Position numbers and translations under genes: made by a program. 47,570 nucleotides of DNA from Clostridia bacterium (GTDB lineage: Bacteria; Bacillota; Clostridia; Oscillospirales; CAG-272). Positions 14,092 to 22,496 of the stretch are shown one piece after another. Under the pieces are notes generated by a model, which did not search any database, had not been told where the DNA came from, and saw nothing but the letters and a program-made list of their open reading frames with translations. Positions within the stretch are counted from its first letter, which is position 1, and every line of letters begins with the position of its first letter. The stretch covers positions 1-47,570 of the forward strand of contig JAQYLJ010000049.1 of the NCBI GenBank assembly GCA_028720145.1, written 5' to 3'.

Positions 14092-17000
14092 TTAGGTTTC
14101 TTCTTTCTTGCCGACCTGCAAGACACCGTCGGCGGCGGCGTAGACCGCCTTGTGCTCGCTCGTGTAGGCCGCAATCTCGGTCGTCACAGACGAGGTCTCC
14201 CCGTCGGGCGAGAGGGATGCGTAGTAGAGCGAGGTGGAGTTCGCCGTGATGGTGTACTCGGCAAAGCAGTTGAAGTCCCAACCCTCGATGTATGCGGTCG
14301 TATCGTCGATGGCGGAGAAGGCACCCGTCAGTCCGCTGTTGCCGCCCTTGGTCACGCGGATCGCAAACATGAACTCATCGACATTGGTATATTTCTTCAC
14401 CAATTCGCCGCACATTGTGTTCATGTACTTCTGGATGCTCGCGGCATCGTTCTTCGTGTTGGATCCCATGTAGATGAAGGAAACCACAACCGTCTTGTTG
14501 GTCGTCTTATCGATGAGCGGCATCGCGATAAGCTGCGTGTCGGTACCGATCTTCGCCGACTCGGAAATGACGCGATCCGTCTTGTCGGTCAGTTTAGTGC
14601 TGTCATACGGCACAATGACCATAGGACGATAACGGGTGTCCGCCTCGAACTTCGAGAGACTATACATAATCCCGATCGCACCGCCCGCCGTGCTTCCTCT
14701 GACGCAAATTTCATCGATACTTGCCCACGCCGCCGCCTGTGCTTCGGAGGGGGTCAGGTTCGAGATACCGCTATAGAACACAAGGTCGGGGTTATCCTTT
14801 ATGATGGCATCCGCAACACCCGTCTTCCCGTACTTGGTTTCCAAGCTGACATAGCGGGTGTTCACCGAGATGGGGTCGGGCGAGATCTCGACAAGGACGG
14901 GTCTGACCTCCAAATCCGCCTGCACCGCGTCGAACGCGGTATCCCAACCCTTGCACCGCTGCCCTGCGGGCACCGTCACATTCGTAGGTGCTTCGGCGGC
15001 GGTCCCTGCGGGGACTCTCTGGGTCGAGAGGACGCTGCCGTCGGTGTCGTAGAAGACCACGGTGTAAACCTTGACATATTCGGCAACCACGCTTGTGTCC
15101 TCGGTGACATTCTCATAACTGCCGTTCCAGCCGGTGAAGAGGTAGCCTTCCACCGTGGGAGCAATCGGCGGGGTCGCATTCGCCCCTTGGTTGACCGTCT
15201 GTGTGGCGATAACCGTCACGCCGTCTCTCTCATAGAAAGTCACGGTGTAGGTCGCAATGGTCTCATAGGTGGCGACCACCGAGCCGCTCTCGGTCACGGG
15301 GTCAATCTCGACACCCGTCCAACCGATGAACTTGAACCCGAGGAGTTCGGGCGGGGTCGGCGGGGTCACGGTCTCACCCGCGTTGACCTGTACGGTTTCA
15401 AGAACGGTGGTGCCGTCTTTCTCATAGAAAGTAATCGTGCAGATGTCTACTGCTTCATACAGCGCTTCAACCCGAACATTTCCGCTGACCGCGGTAAGCG
15501 TGGGGACGCTCCACCCGAGGAAGCGGAATCCGAGGTACGCGGGCGCGTCGGGATACTCGGACGCATCCACCGAGGTGCCGTTCGCCGCCTGCATGGTTTT
15601 CAAGGTGTTGCCGTCTTTGTCGACAAAGGTCACATCCCAGATCGGGTAGTGGACCGGCGAGAGGGTGTCACCCGCGTTCATCCACTCATACGCGCCGTCC
15701 AGCGCGGACGCATTCGCGTTCAGGAGTGCCTTCGCCTCGGAAACCGAAGCGACCTCGGTAATGGTGATGGAGAGAGCGGCACTGCCGATGTTTGCGACAT
15801 GGGTCGCCATACCCTCGTTCAGCGAGGGGATATAGTACATTTTGCTCACGGCGAGGGTCTGTGCACCGGTCTGTGCCATACCGATGACGCTGCCGACATA
15901 GGTCGCGCCCTCGGGTGCATTGACCTTCACATTGGCGAAGCAGTTTTCAATCACCGCGCGCTTGTTGAATGCCATTCTGCCCGCGAAGCCGCCGACCGAG
16001 TCGTTGCCCGTAACGGTGCCGTTCGCGACACAGTTCTTCACGGTGATGACCTGCGAGTCGCCGACGAGGTCACCGACAAAGCCGCCGACCTTGCGGTTCC
16101 CTGTTACGGTCGCGGTCGAAGAGCAGTTCAAAATCTCCGCCAGCATACCGCCACCGAGGAATCCGCCGACGCATTCCGCGCCGGAGCCGTCCTCCATGTG
16201 TGCGGTGACCGTACCGACAAACGAGACATTCCGAATCGCCGCTTTGCCGAGTCCCGCACTCTCTTTTTGAGAATAGAGGGTGTGCCCGACAGCGCCGCCG
16301 ACATAGCAGCCGCTGTTAAAGGTGTTGCTCGAATTATCGTAAATGCCCTTTTCGGAGGCGAGTTTGCCCGCGTAGGCGATGACATCCGCCTCGGCAGAGC
16401 AGTTTTGGAGCGTGCCGCAATGCAGCTGTCCGATGAGGGAGCCGGTGTACGAACCCGAGTTCTTGCCGTACGCGACCCCGCGGTTGACGACCTTACCCGT
16501 GAAGGTGCAGTTATCGATGAGACCGCCGTCCATTCTGCCGACAATACCGCCGACACGCTTGATCCCGGAGATATCGGCGTCGGTCAGGTGGAGGTTCTTG
16601 ATGGTCGCGTTCTTCGTATAAGCGAAGAGACCGGAGTTACAGATTTCGCTGTGCGCGGTCAGGTGCGAGATGGTGTGCCCCTGCCCGTCGAAAGTCCCGC
16701 TGAACGGGTGATAGTAGTAGTTCGCGGAGGATTTCTCATAGATCAGTTCCCACCCGATGGGGGTGAAGTCCTCGCCCGTCATGTCGATGTCGTCCGCGAG
16801 CACGAAGGTCAGATTCTCGCAGGTGTTCCCGGCGTTGACATACGCGGCGAACATACGAAGCTCCTCGGGTGTGGAGATGGTGATCTTCTTCTCCGCCGTC
16901 GGCAAAACTTCACCGCCGTAGACCTCAGTCATGGTGTACTCGGTTCTGTCGTCAAACTGGTTCGTCACGGGAACAATCACGACCTCGCCGCCACCCGCAT

Positions 17001-20000
17001 AGCAGGTGACCTCGACATAGGTCTTACCCCGTTCGGTGATCATCTTCGCCGTCAGTTTGTTTCCGCCCTGCGTTGCATAGGCGGCACCCCATGTCGTCCC
17101 GTCCACTTCAAAGCGGAGGGTGTACGGCAGGTCGGCGTAGGTGCCGAGCGCGTCGGTCGGGGTAAAGGAGATGCGGTTCTCGGTCTGTGCGAGGTTCTCG
17201 GTCGAGGTGCGTACCACGGTCACCTCACCTTGGTCGGGCACCGCGTCGACGAGCAGGTAGGTCTCGCCGTTCACCGTCACCACTTTCGCCGCGCGTTCTA
17301 CGCCGTTCTGCATGGCGCGCGCGCCGGTCCAAGTGCCGTCCACTTTGATTCTGACGGTCAGCGGTTGGAAGAAGAGGTCATCGTGCATCTTGTCGGTGAC
17401 CGTGAGACGAATGGTGTCGCTGTCCGCGGAGAGCACATTCAAAGTCGCGGTATCGCGCTCCTGTCCGTACTGTGCCGCTTTCACGAAGTCGGTCGCCCAC
17501 AGGGTGCCCGCATCGATATAGGTGCTCAGAACCTCGTAATACGGAGTGAGGTTCGTGAGACTCGAATTGATGCTGTGATAATGCGTGCTGTACCAAGTCC
17601 CGTCAGCCGCTGCGAAAATCGCGCCAAACGCATCGGTCGACTGCGCGATGCCGCTGTACGAAGCGATGCTGTTGTAGTTGATATTCCCAAGGCGGTTGAC
17701 TGCCCCGTAGGTGCTGCGCCCCGCGATATAGAGGAGCGGGGAAATCTCCTTGTTGTTATATCCGCAGGGATAGGCAACGATGATGGAGGGATATGCACCC
17801 GCCAGGTTGATCTCTTTCTGTCCGAGGTAGAAGTCCATCCAGTCCTGCGCACTTGTGAGATGCCCTGCCGAGTAGACCCAAGAGCCGCGGTGGTAGTGCG
17901 AGTGAGACTGTACCATCAGTCCCTTCTCCACCATTTCCCGCCAGGTGACCCCGGTCTCGAAGTAGGTCGAGGTCGGCACGCAGAGCGTGACGGGAACCCC
18001 GTACTGCTCGTAGCCGGACGCCCAAGCGCTGAAATCCGCCATCAGGTTATCGTCCGCCGTCATGGTGAAGACGGTGGATGTCCCGCCGTACCAAGCGGAG
18101 ATATTCGCGGAGCCGTATGCGCCCGTGGGGTACGAGAGGAAGTCGGAGGCGTTCACTTTGGAGGTCCCGAGGGTGATCTGCTGATTCTCGGGGTCTGCCT
18201 CATATTTTTTAATGTAGTCGGGTTTGTCGATCACGCGCACTTCGACGGCTTGCAGAATCTCGCCCGCGTTGAGCGTGACCTCTTCCTGCGTCTTGCTGCC
18301 GGTGATGACAGCGCCGCTGCCGCCGACCTTCACGATGGCGTAGACATAGGTGGTGCCGATGGCGACGGGCGTGACCGTGCCGTCGGATGCGACGGTCGCC
18401 ACATTCGGGTTCATGGTGACAAAGTCAAATTCGACCTCGGTCGAAATGAAGGCGTAGTCACCCGCCGCGTTTGCAGTCCCGCAGACGGCGAGTTGCAGGG
18501 GCACGCCCTGCCAGACTTCGAGTTCCCACGGGCTGAGCATCAAGGTATCGGTGGTCGCCGCGGGAATGTCGGTGGTGCTGACCCATTGTGCCACCAGTGT
18601 CAACACGCTCGTGACGGGCGTGGAGAAATCATAGGTCTCTCCGTTGAGCGTCCAACGGTAGATATAATAACCTTCTTTCTCGACTTTCGGCATGGCGACG
18701 GTGGTGTTCCAGTCGACGGTCGCCGTCGCGAGCTCGGTTTCTCCATCCTCGTCGAGGAAGGTCACCCGATAGGTCTTGATATTCCATTTCGCCGTGAGGG
18801 TCAGGGCGCCCTTCACGGGAGTTGTAAACTCGTAGATGGCATCGCCGAGATACCAGCCCGCGAAGTCATAGCCCTCTTTGGTCGGGGCATCGGGCAGAGT
18901 CGCTACGGCGTTCCAGTCGACCGTTTGAGATGCGACCGCACTGCCGCCCGCGGTGTCGAAGGTCACCGTAAAGGTCTTGATGGTCCAGCTCGCTTTCAGC
19001 GTGAGCGGAGCCGTCACATTTGCGGTGAAGTCGTAGGGCGTGCCGTCGGTCAGGCACCAACGGGCGAAGTCATAGCCCTCTTTGGTCGGGTCCTGCGGAC
19101 GCGAGAGAGGATATCCCTCTGCCGCATAGACGATTTCCCCGATCTGCGTGTCATCCTCGTCGAGGAAAGTCACGGCGAGTTTGCGTCCGTACTGCGCGGT
19201 GACGGTCAAAGGGGACTTCACGCACGAGTAGTCGGTGTCCCAGCGGGCGAAGACATATTCTTCTCCCTTTTCGGGCGGCACGGGTGCCGTCGCGCTCTGT
19301 CCCCACGCGACCGTCTCGGTTTTCAGCGTGTTCCCCGCGTCATCGAGGAAGGTGACCGTGAAGGTCTTTACCTGCCAATGTGCGACCAAGGTGATATTGG
19401 ATTTCACGGGAGTCGAGAAATCGTAGGCGGTGCCGCCGAGATACCAGCCGATGAAGTCGTAGCCCTCTTTCGACGGCTCGTCGGGCAGAGTTGCCGTGGC
19501 GTTCCACTCGACCGTCTGAGGCGTGACCGTACTGCCGCCCGCCGTGTCGAAGGTCACGGTCGAGGTCTTGACCGTCCATTTGGCGGTCAGGGTCAAATCG
19601 GCTTTGACGGGGGTCGAGAAATCGTAGGCGGTGTCGCCGAGATACCACCCCGCGAAGTCATAGCCCTCTTTCTCGGGTGCCGCAGGCAGAATAGCCGCGG
19701 TATTCCAATCGACCGTCTGCGGTGCAACCGTGCTGCCGCCCGCAGCGTCAAAGGTCACCGTGACGCGCACGGTATCCCAATGCGCTTTGAGGGTGATGTC
19801 CCCGACGACCGGAGTCGCGAAGTCATACGGAGCCTCTCCGAGATACCATCCCGCAAAGGTGCTCCCCTCTTTTGTCGGCGCCTCGGGGGTGACGGCGACG
19901 CCGCCCGCCTCGATACTCTGCGCCTCGACGGCGCTCCCGCCGTCGGCGTCAAAAGTGACTGTGTAGACGGACTTCTTTCCGCACCCGACCAGCACAAATG

Positions 20001-20061
20001 CCGCAACCGCGAGCAAAAGTGCGACGAGCGCGAGAGAAACCCGTTTCGTGTGAGTATGCAT
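14092..20061 (-). CDS. Giant multidomain surface lipoprotein with InlB repeats, NodB-like deacetylase domain and GLUG-type repeats
   Basis: 1989 residues. Lipoprotein signal with lipobox LVGC (Cys27). Then seven InlB/Flg_new-type repeats (about 32-491; motif V-T-F-D-x-x-G-G ... G-Y-D-F-A-G-W-Y ... L-T-A-x-W), a BIG_2-like domain (506-595) and a polysaccharide-deacetylase-like domain (about 660-920). The latter has TADD (~668), HSHYH (~720) and AYPCG (~767) at the places of the NodB metal and catalytic motifs. A linker region and GLUG-like beta-helix repeats follow (about 1065-1465; G-T-F-D-G-Q-G-H-T-I, G-G-I-V-G), then four more InlB-type repeats (1468-1727) and an unrecognised C-terminal domain. 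Likely anchored outside the membrane and acting on cell-wall or host/plant glycans. Start ATG at 20061 has GGAGG upstream; monocistronic. Confidence 0.88.
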   Translation of the reverse strand: MHTHTKRVSLALVALLLAVAAFVLVGCGKKSVYTVTFDADGGSAVEAQSIEAGGVAVTPEAPTKEGSTFAGWYLGEAPYDFATPVVGDITLKAHWDTVRVTVTFDAAGGSTVAPQTVDWNTAAILPAAPEKEGYDFAGWYLGDTAYDFSTPVKADLTLTAKWTVKTSTVTFDTAGGSTVTPQTVEWNATATLPDEPSKEGYDFIGWYLGGTAYDFSTPVKSNITLVAHWQVKTFTVTFLDDAGNTLKTETVAWGQSATAPVPPEKGEEYVFARWDTDYSCVKSPLTVTAQYGRKLAVTFLDEDDTQIGEIVYAAEGYPLSRPQDPTKEGYDFARWCLTDGTPYDFTANVTAPLTLKASWTIKTFTVTFDTAGGSAVASQTVDWNAVATLPDAPTKEGYDFAGWYLGDAIYEFTTPVKGALTLTAKWNIKTYRVTFLDEDGETELATATVDWNTTVAMPKVEKEGYYIYRWTLNGETYDFSTPVTSVLTLVAQWVSTTDIPAATTDTLMLSPWELEVWQGVPLQLAVCGTANAAGDYAFISTEVEFDFVTMNPNVATVASDGTVTPVAIGTTYVYAIVKVGGSGAVITGSKTQEEVTLNAGEILQAVEVRVIDKPDYIKKYEADPENQQITLGTSKVNASDFLSYPTGAYGSANISAWYGGTSTVFTMTADDNLMADFSAWASGYEQYGVPVTLCVPTSTYFETGVTWREMVEKGLMVQSHSHYHRGSWVYSAGHLTSAQDWMDFYLGQKEINLAGAYPSIIVAYPCGYNNKEISPLLYIAGRSTYGAVNRLGNINYNSIASYSGIAQSTDAFGAIFAAADGTWYSTHYHSINSSLTNLTPYYEVLSTYIDAGTLWATDFVKAAQYGQERDTATLNVLSADSDTIRLTVTDKMHDDLFFQPLTVRIKVDGTWTGARAMQNGVERAAKVVTVNGETYLLVDAVPDQGEVTVVRTSTENLAQTENRISFTPTDALGTYADLPYTLRFEVDGTTWGAAYATQGGNKLTAKMITERGKTYVEVTCYAGGGEVVIVPVTNQFDDRTEYTMTEVYGGEVLPTAEKKITISTPEELRMFAAYVNAGNTCENLTFVLADDIDMTGEDFTPIGWELIYEKSSANYYYHPFSGTFDGQGHTISHLTAHSEICNSGLFAYTKNATIKNLHLTDADISGIKRVGGIVGRMDGGLIDNCTFTGKVVNRGVAYGKNSGSYTGSLIGQLHCGTLQNCSAEADVIAYAGKLASEKGIYDNSSNTFNSGCYVGGAVGHTLYSQKESAGLGKAAIRNVSFVGTVTAHMEDGSGAECVGGFLGGGMLAEILNCSSTATVTGNRKVGGFVGDLVGDSQVITVKNCVANGTVTGNDSVGGFAGRMAFNKRAVIENCFANVKVNAPEGATYVGSVIGMAQTGAQTLAVSKMYYIPSLNEGMATHVANIGSAALSITITEVASVSEAKALLNANASALDGAYEWMNAGDTLSPVHYPIWDVTFVDKDGNTLKTMQAANGTSVDASEYPDAPAYLGFRFLGWSVPTLTAVSGNVRVEALYEAVDICTITFYEKDGTTVLETVQVNAGETVTPPTPPELLGFKFIGWTGVEIDPVTESGSVVATYETIATYTVTFYERDGVTVIATQTVNQGANATPPIAPTVEGYLFTGWNGSYENVTEDTSVVAEYVKVYTVVFYDTDGSVLSTQRVPAGTAAEAPTNVTVPAGQRCKGWDTAFDAVQADLEVRPVLVEISPDPISVNTRYVSLETKYGKTGVADAIIKDNPDLVFYSGISNLTPSEAQAAAWASIDEICVRGSTAGGAIGIMYSLSKFEADTRYRPMVIVPYDSTKLTDKTDRVISESAKIGTDTQLIAMPLIDKTTNKTVVVSFIYMGSNTKNDAASIQKYMNTMCGELVKKYTNVDEFMFAIRVTKGGNSGLTGAFSAIDDTTAYIEGWDFNCFAEYTITANSTSLYYASLSPDGETSSVTTEIAAYTSEHKAVYAAADGVLQVGKKEET

Positions 20062-20148
20062 AATAACCTCCCGTGCGGTAAATCTTTTTGTGTCTCCGAG
20101 GGAAACGACCCGCACCGCCGTTTCCGAAGAGCATTTTCTTACAATTAA

Positions 20149-20178
20149 AATATACCACAATCTATAAAATACGGGCAA
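20149..20178 (-). promoter_or_regulatory. Probable promoter of the surface lipoprotein gene
   Basis: Minus strand: TTGCCC (20173-20178), 18-base spacer, TGG-TATATT (20149-20154). The untranslated leader is about 80 bases. Just upstream, the sequence TTTTTCGAGGGAAT occurs twice on the plus strand (about 20198-20231). Confidence 0.55.
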
Positions 20179-20413
20179 TCGGCAGATTCCCCACAATTTT
20201 TCGAGGGAATCTGTACGGTTTTTCGAGGGAATTTCGTCAATGTTTTTTGCATTTGTGCACTTTGCTCATTTTTATCACACGCACTTGTTATGATTTTCCC
20301 GCGAGTTTTCTTGCGAGCGGGCGCGCCCGTGCCCCTCGCTCTGCTCCGACTTTGCACGCCGAGAAGAAATCGTCAAGCAAAGTGCAGCACCCGACGATTT
20401 TGAATATCCGCGC

Positions 20414-20436
20414 GGCGGGGCTTGCTCCCGCCGTAA
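20414..20436. repeat. Short hairpin repeat, first copy (second at 20751-20774)
   Basis: A 23-base GGCGGG...CCCGCC hairpin ending in GTAA, repeated almost exactly 340 bases on. It belongs to the repeat cluster filling 20.4-20.8 kb. Confidence 0.6.
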
Positions 20437-20437
20437 G

Positions 20438-20536
20438 GTGAAGTTTTCCGCTCTGCGGAAAGTGAAGTTTCGGCTGTAACGAAGTGAAGTTTTCCGCTCC
20501 GCGGAAAGTGAAGTTTCGGCTCACGCCGAAGTGAAA
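20438..20536. repeat. Tandem 46/47-bp palindromic repeat array
   Basis: Two units (20438-20483, 20484-20530) and the start of a third. Each reads GTGAAGTTTTCCGCTC, its hairpin partner GCGGAAA, then GTGAAGTTTCGGCT and a variable 6-base loop. REP-like noncoding DNA. Confidence 0.8.
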
Positions 20537-20537
20537 A

Positions 20538-20730
20538 ATGCCTCTGACCCCGGGAGAGGTGTCGCGCGGAGCGTGACGGAGAGGGCACGCCTCCCTCCGG
20601 GAGGGAGGTGGCACGGCATAGCCGTGACGGAAGGAGCCTGCGCCTCGCGAGGTTTACGACTTTGTACCTCTTTTCTACCGCACTCTCCCCCAGCCGCGCC
20701 CCCCGCGGCAGCCCCCTCTCGGAGGGAGCC
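20538..20730. repeat. Cluster of two-hairpin palindromic units
   Basis: Two direct units (20538-20584, 20589-20636) and one inverted unit (20683-20730) share the design of the arms at 535-682: a hairpin such as CCTCCCTCC/GGGAGGGAGG, then TGGCAC, a short GGC/GCC hairpin, and TGACGGA(A)GGAG. Open frames crossing it are products of the repeats. Confidence 0.75.
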
Positions 20731-20826
20731 ATGAAAAAACCTCATCGTAGGGCGGGGGCTTGCTCCCGCCGTAACATACGAATATCGCATCTTCCCAATA
20801 CGGTGAGGTTGCTAATTCCAAAAACA

Positions 20827-20856
20827 AAAAACAACGCCCGTGCGGGCGTTGTTTTT
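20827..20856. terminator. Intrinsic terminator of the small lipoprotein gene
   Basis: Perfect 14 bp stem AAAAACAACGCCCG/CGGGCGTTGTTTTT with loop TG, just after the stop at 20865. T-runs on both strands. Confidence 0.9.
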
Positions 20857-20864
20857 GAAAGCAC

Positions 20865-21269
20865 TCAGCGAGCGGCTTTGACTGCGGCACTCGTGCCCCA
20901 GTAAACGATGTTACCTGCCTGTTTGAATACCCAGTCGGTGTCATCTTTCTCTTTGTCTTCTTCTGCTGTGTCTGCCAGTTTTTCATAAGCGGCTTTCGCA
21001 TCGGCTTTGTCGGCAAAGTAAACGATGGTGACATGGTCGGTCTTGCCGTCCGCGGTCTTGGTGCCGGTGACAACGGCATCCACATTGACGCCGGTGACCA
21101 GTTTCATGGCAGCAGGAACAAGCGTGGTGTCTTTCGCGGCGGTGTAGCCGGCATCTTTCAGGGCGGCTTCTGCCTTATCGGGGTCGGAAGCGGGCGCGCA
21201 GGAAGCAAAGACGGCGACGCACATCACTGCCACGAGAACGAGAGATACGAGTTTTACGATTTTTTTCAT
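20865..21269 (-). CDS. Small lipoprotein of unknown function
   Basis: 134 residues. Signal MKKIVKLVSLVLVAVMCVAV then lipobox FASC, so it should be lipid-anchored outside the membrane. The mature part contains A-L-K-D-A-G-Y, V-T-I-V-Y-F-A-D-K-A-D-A-K-A-A-Y-E-K-L and W-G-T-S-A-A-V-K-A-A near the end, a compact alpha/beta pattern common in short clostridial lipoproteins without known role. ATG at 21269 has AAGGAG seven bases upstream. Monocistronic with its own consensus promoter and terminator. Confidence 0.85.
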   Translation of the reverse strand: MKKIVKLVSLVLVAVMCVAVFASCAPASDPDKAEAALKDAGYTAAKDTTLVPAAMKLVTGVNVDAVVTGTKTADGKTDHVTIVYFADKADAKAAYEKLADTAEEDKEKDDTDWVFKQAGNIVYWGTSAAVKAAR

Positions 21270-21306
21270 GTCCATTCTCCTTATGTAGAATTTAAGTGGT
21301 AATAGT

Positions 21307-21335
21307 ATTATAGAAATTAATTGATACTCTGTCAA
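21307..21335 (-). promoter_or_regulatory. Consensus sigma-A promoter of the small lipoprotein gene
   Basis: Minus strand: TTGACA (21330-21335), 17-base spacer, TATAAT (21307-21312). The exact match suggests strong constitutive expression. Confidence 0.92.
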
Positions 21336-21427
21336 CAGATTCTTTAATTCTTCTACACAATTTGTCGGATTTTGTTTCTTATCTTTTTCACCACTATTGG
21401 GGAAAGGTGGGATCCGAGAAATACGCC

Positions 21428-21456
21428 TTGCTCCGCGCGCGGCTTTGTGATAGAAT
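21428..21456 (+). promoter_or_regulatory. Probable promoter of nnrD
   Basis: TTGCTC (21428-21433), 17-base spacer, TAGAAT (21451-21456), 43 bases before the GTG start. Confidence 0.55.
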
Positions 21457-21499
21457 CAAGACAGAATACAAGACAAGAGTTCGGCGGGAGGAGACTGTT

Positions 21500-22387
21500 G
21501 TGCGAGAGGTAAGGATACTGACGGATGAGAGACTGCGGGCGCTGTTCGCCCCGCGGCCGCGCGACTGCCATAAAGGCACATTCGGCACGGTGGGGCTCAT
21601 CGGCGGGTGCATTCGGTACAGCGGCGCCGCGAAACTCGCGAACCTCGCATTGTCCGCTCTGCGCGCGGGGTGCGGCATCAGCCGTCTCGCGGTGCCCGAG
21701 AGCCTCACACAGGCGGTGCTCCCCTATCTGGTCGAGAGTACCCTTTATCCGCTCCCTATCGATGAGAGCGGGAATCTCCGCTATACCTCCGAGGCGACAG
21801 AGGGGTTCCTCCGCGGGCTCACCGCCGTCGGATGCGGTATGGGCTGGGACGAGAATCCCGCAGGGGCAAACTACCTCGAAGATTTCCTCACACGCGAGGG
21901 TCTCACGCTCATTCTCGACGCGGGGGCACTCGGGCTCCTCGCGAAGAATCCCGCACTCTTGCGCGCACACGCCGCACGGGTGATCCTCACGCCGCACCCG
22001 GGCGAGTTCTCCCGTCTGACGGGGGTGAGCATCCCCGAAATCCTCGCGCACCCGCAGGAGATGGCAGAGGGATACGCGCGGGAGCATGACTGCATTCTGC
22101 TCCTCAAAGGCACGGAGACCATTGTGACAAACGGGGAAGAGACCTACCGTGTCGACCGCGGTGGCGCGGGCATGGCGACCGGCGGGAGCGGAGATGTCCT
22201 CACGGGTGTGCTCACCGGGCTGATGGGGTATCTCGGAGCGACCCCCGAAACGGTCGCGGCAGGTGCCTATCTCGCAGGGGTCGCAGGCGAACTGGCGGAA
22301 GAGAAAATGACCGATATCGCGATGACCGCCCGCGATACCGTTGACGCTCTCCCGGCGGCAATCCGTCTTTTGAGAGAAGAAAAGTGA
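21500..22387 (+). CDS. nnrD: ADP/ATP-dependent NAD(P)H-hydrate dehydratase
   Basis: 295 residues, the usual length for the stand-alone dehydratase (no epimerase domain). It repairs NADHX/NADPHX, the hydrated forms of NAD(P)H, in the cytoplasm. Motifs: H-K-G-T-F-G-T-V-G-L-I-G-G near the start, T-P-H-P-G-E-F-S-R-L-T, L-L-L-K-G-T-E-T-I-V and the ribokinase-fold signature GGAGMATGGSGDVLTGVLTG with the catalytic Asp. Start: GTG at 21500 has GGGAGG eight bases upstream; an earlier ATG at 21362 adds 46 unrelated residues and overlaps the promoter. Single-gene unit; its terminator overlaps the next promoter. Confidence 0.93.
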   Translation: MREVRILTDERLRALFAPRPRDCHKGTFGTVGLIGGCIRYSGAAKLANLALSALRAGCGISRLAVPESLTQAVLPYLVESTLYPLPIDESGNLRYTSEATEGFLRGLTAVGCGMGWDENPAGANYLEDFLTREGLTLILDAGALGLLAKNPALLRAHAARVILTPHPGEFSRLTGVSIPEILAHPQEMAEGYAREHDCILLLKGTETIVTNGEETYRVDRGGAGMATGGSGDVLTGVLTGLMGYLGATPETVAAGAYLAGVAGELAEEKMTDIAMTARDTVDALPAAIRLLREEK

Positions 22388-22409
22388 CTAAATACGGGAA
22401 AAACGGGTG

Positions 22410-22446
22410 AAACCCCTCTTTCGTGCTTGACAGAAGAGGGGTTTTT
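22410..22446 (+). terminator. Terminator of nnrD, overlapping the next promoter
   Basis: AAACCCCTCTT (22410-22420) pairs with AAGAGGGGTTT (22434-22444), followed by TTC. The 13-base loop carries the TTGACA of the downstream promoter. Confidence 0.8.
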
Positions 22447-22455
22447 CATTATAAT
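22427..22455 (+). promoter_or_regulatory. Consensus sigma-A promoter of the PTS IIC gene
   Basis: TTGACA (22427-22432), 17-base spacer, TATAAT (22450-22455). The -35 lies in the terminator loop and the spacer is the 3' arm of its stem. Confidence 0.9.
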
Positions 22456-22496
22456 GAACGGGATTATTTCATAATGCTGTCCGCAGGAGGCGAACC

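Noticed and set aside
13972-20148. A 2058-codon open frame on the plus strand
   Set aside because: It is antisense to the surface lipoprotein, whose repeats, lipobox and ribosome-binding site are clear. Long antisense frames are expected in GC-rich codon-biased DNA. The translation is Arg/Asp/Gly/Val-rich with no motif.
20521-20904. Several short frames on both strands in the repeat cluster
   Set aside because: They translate hairpin repeats and change with each copy; no start signals.
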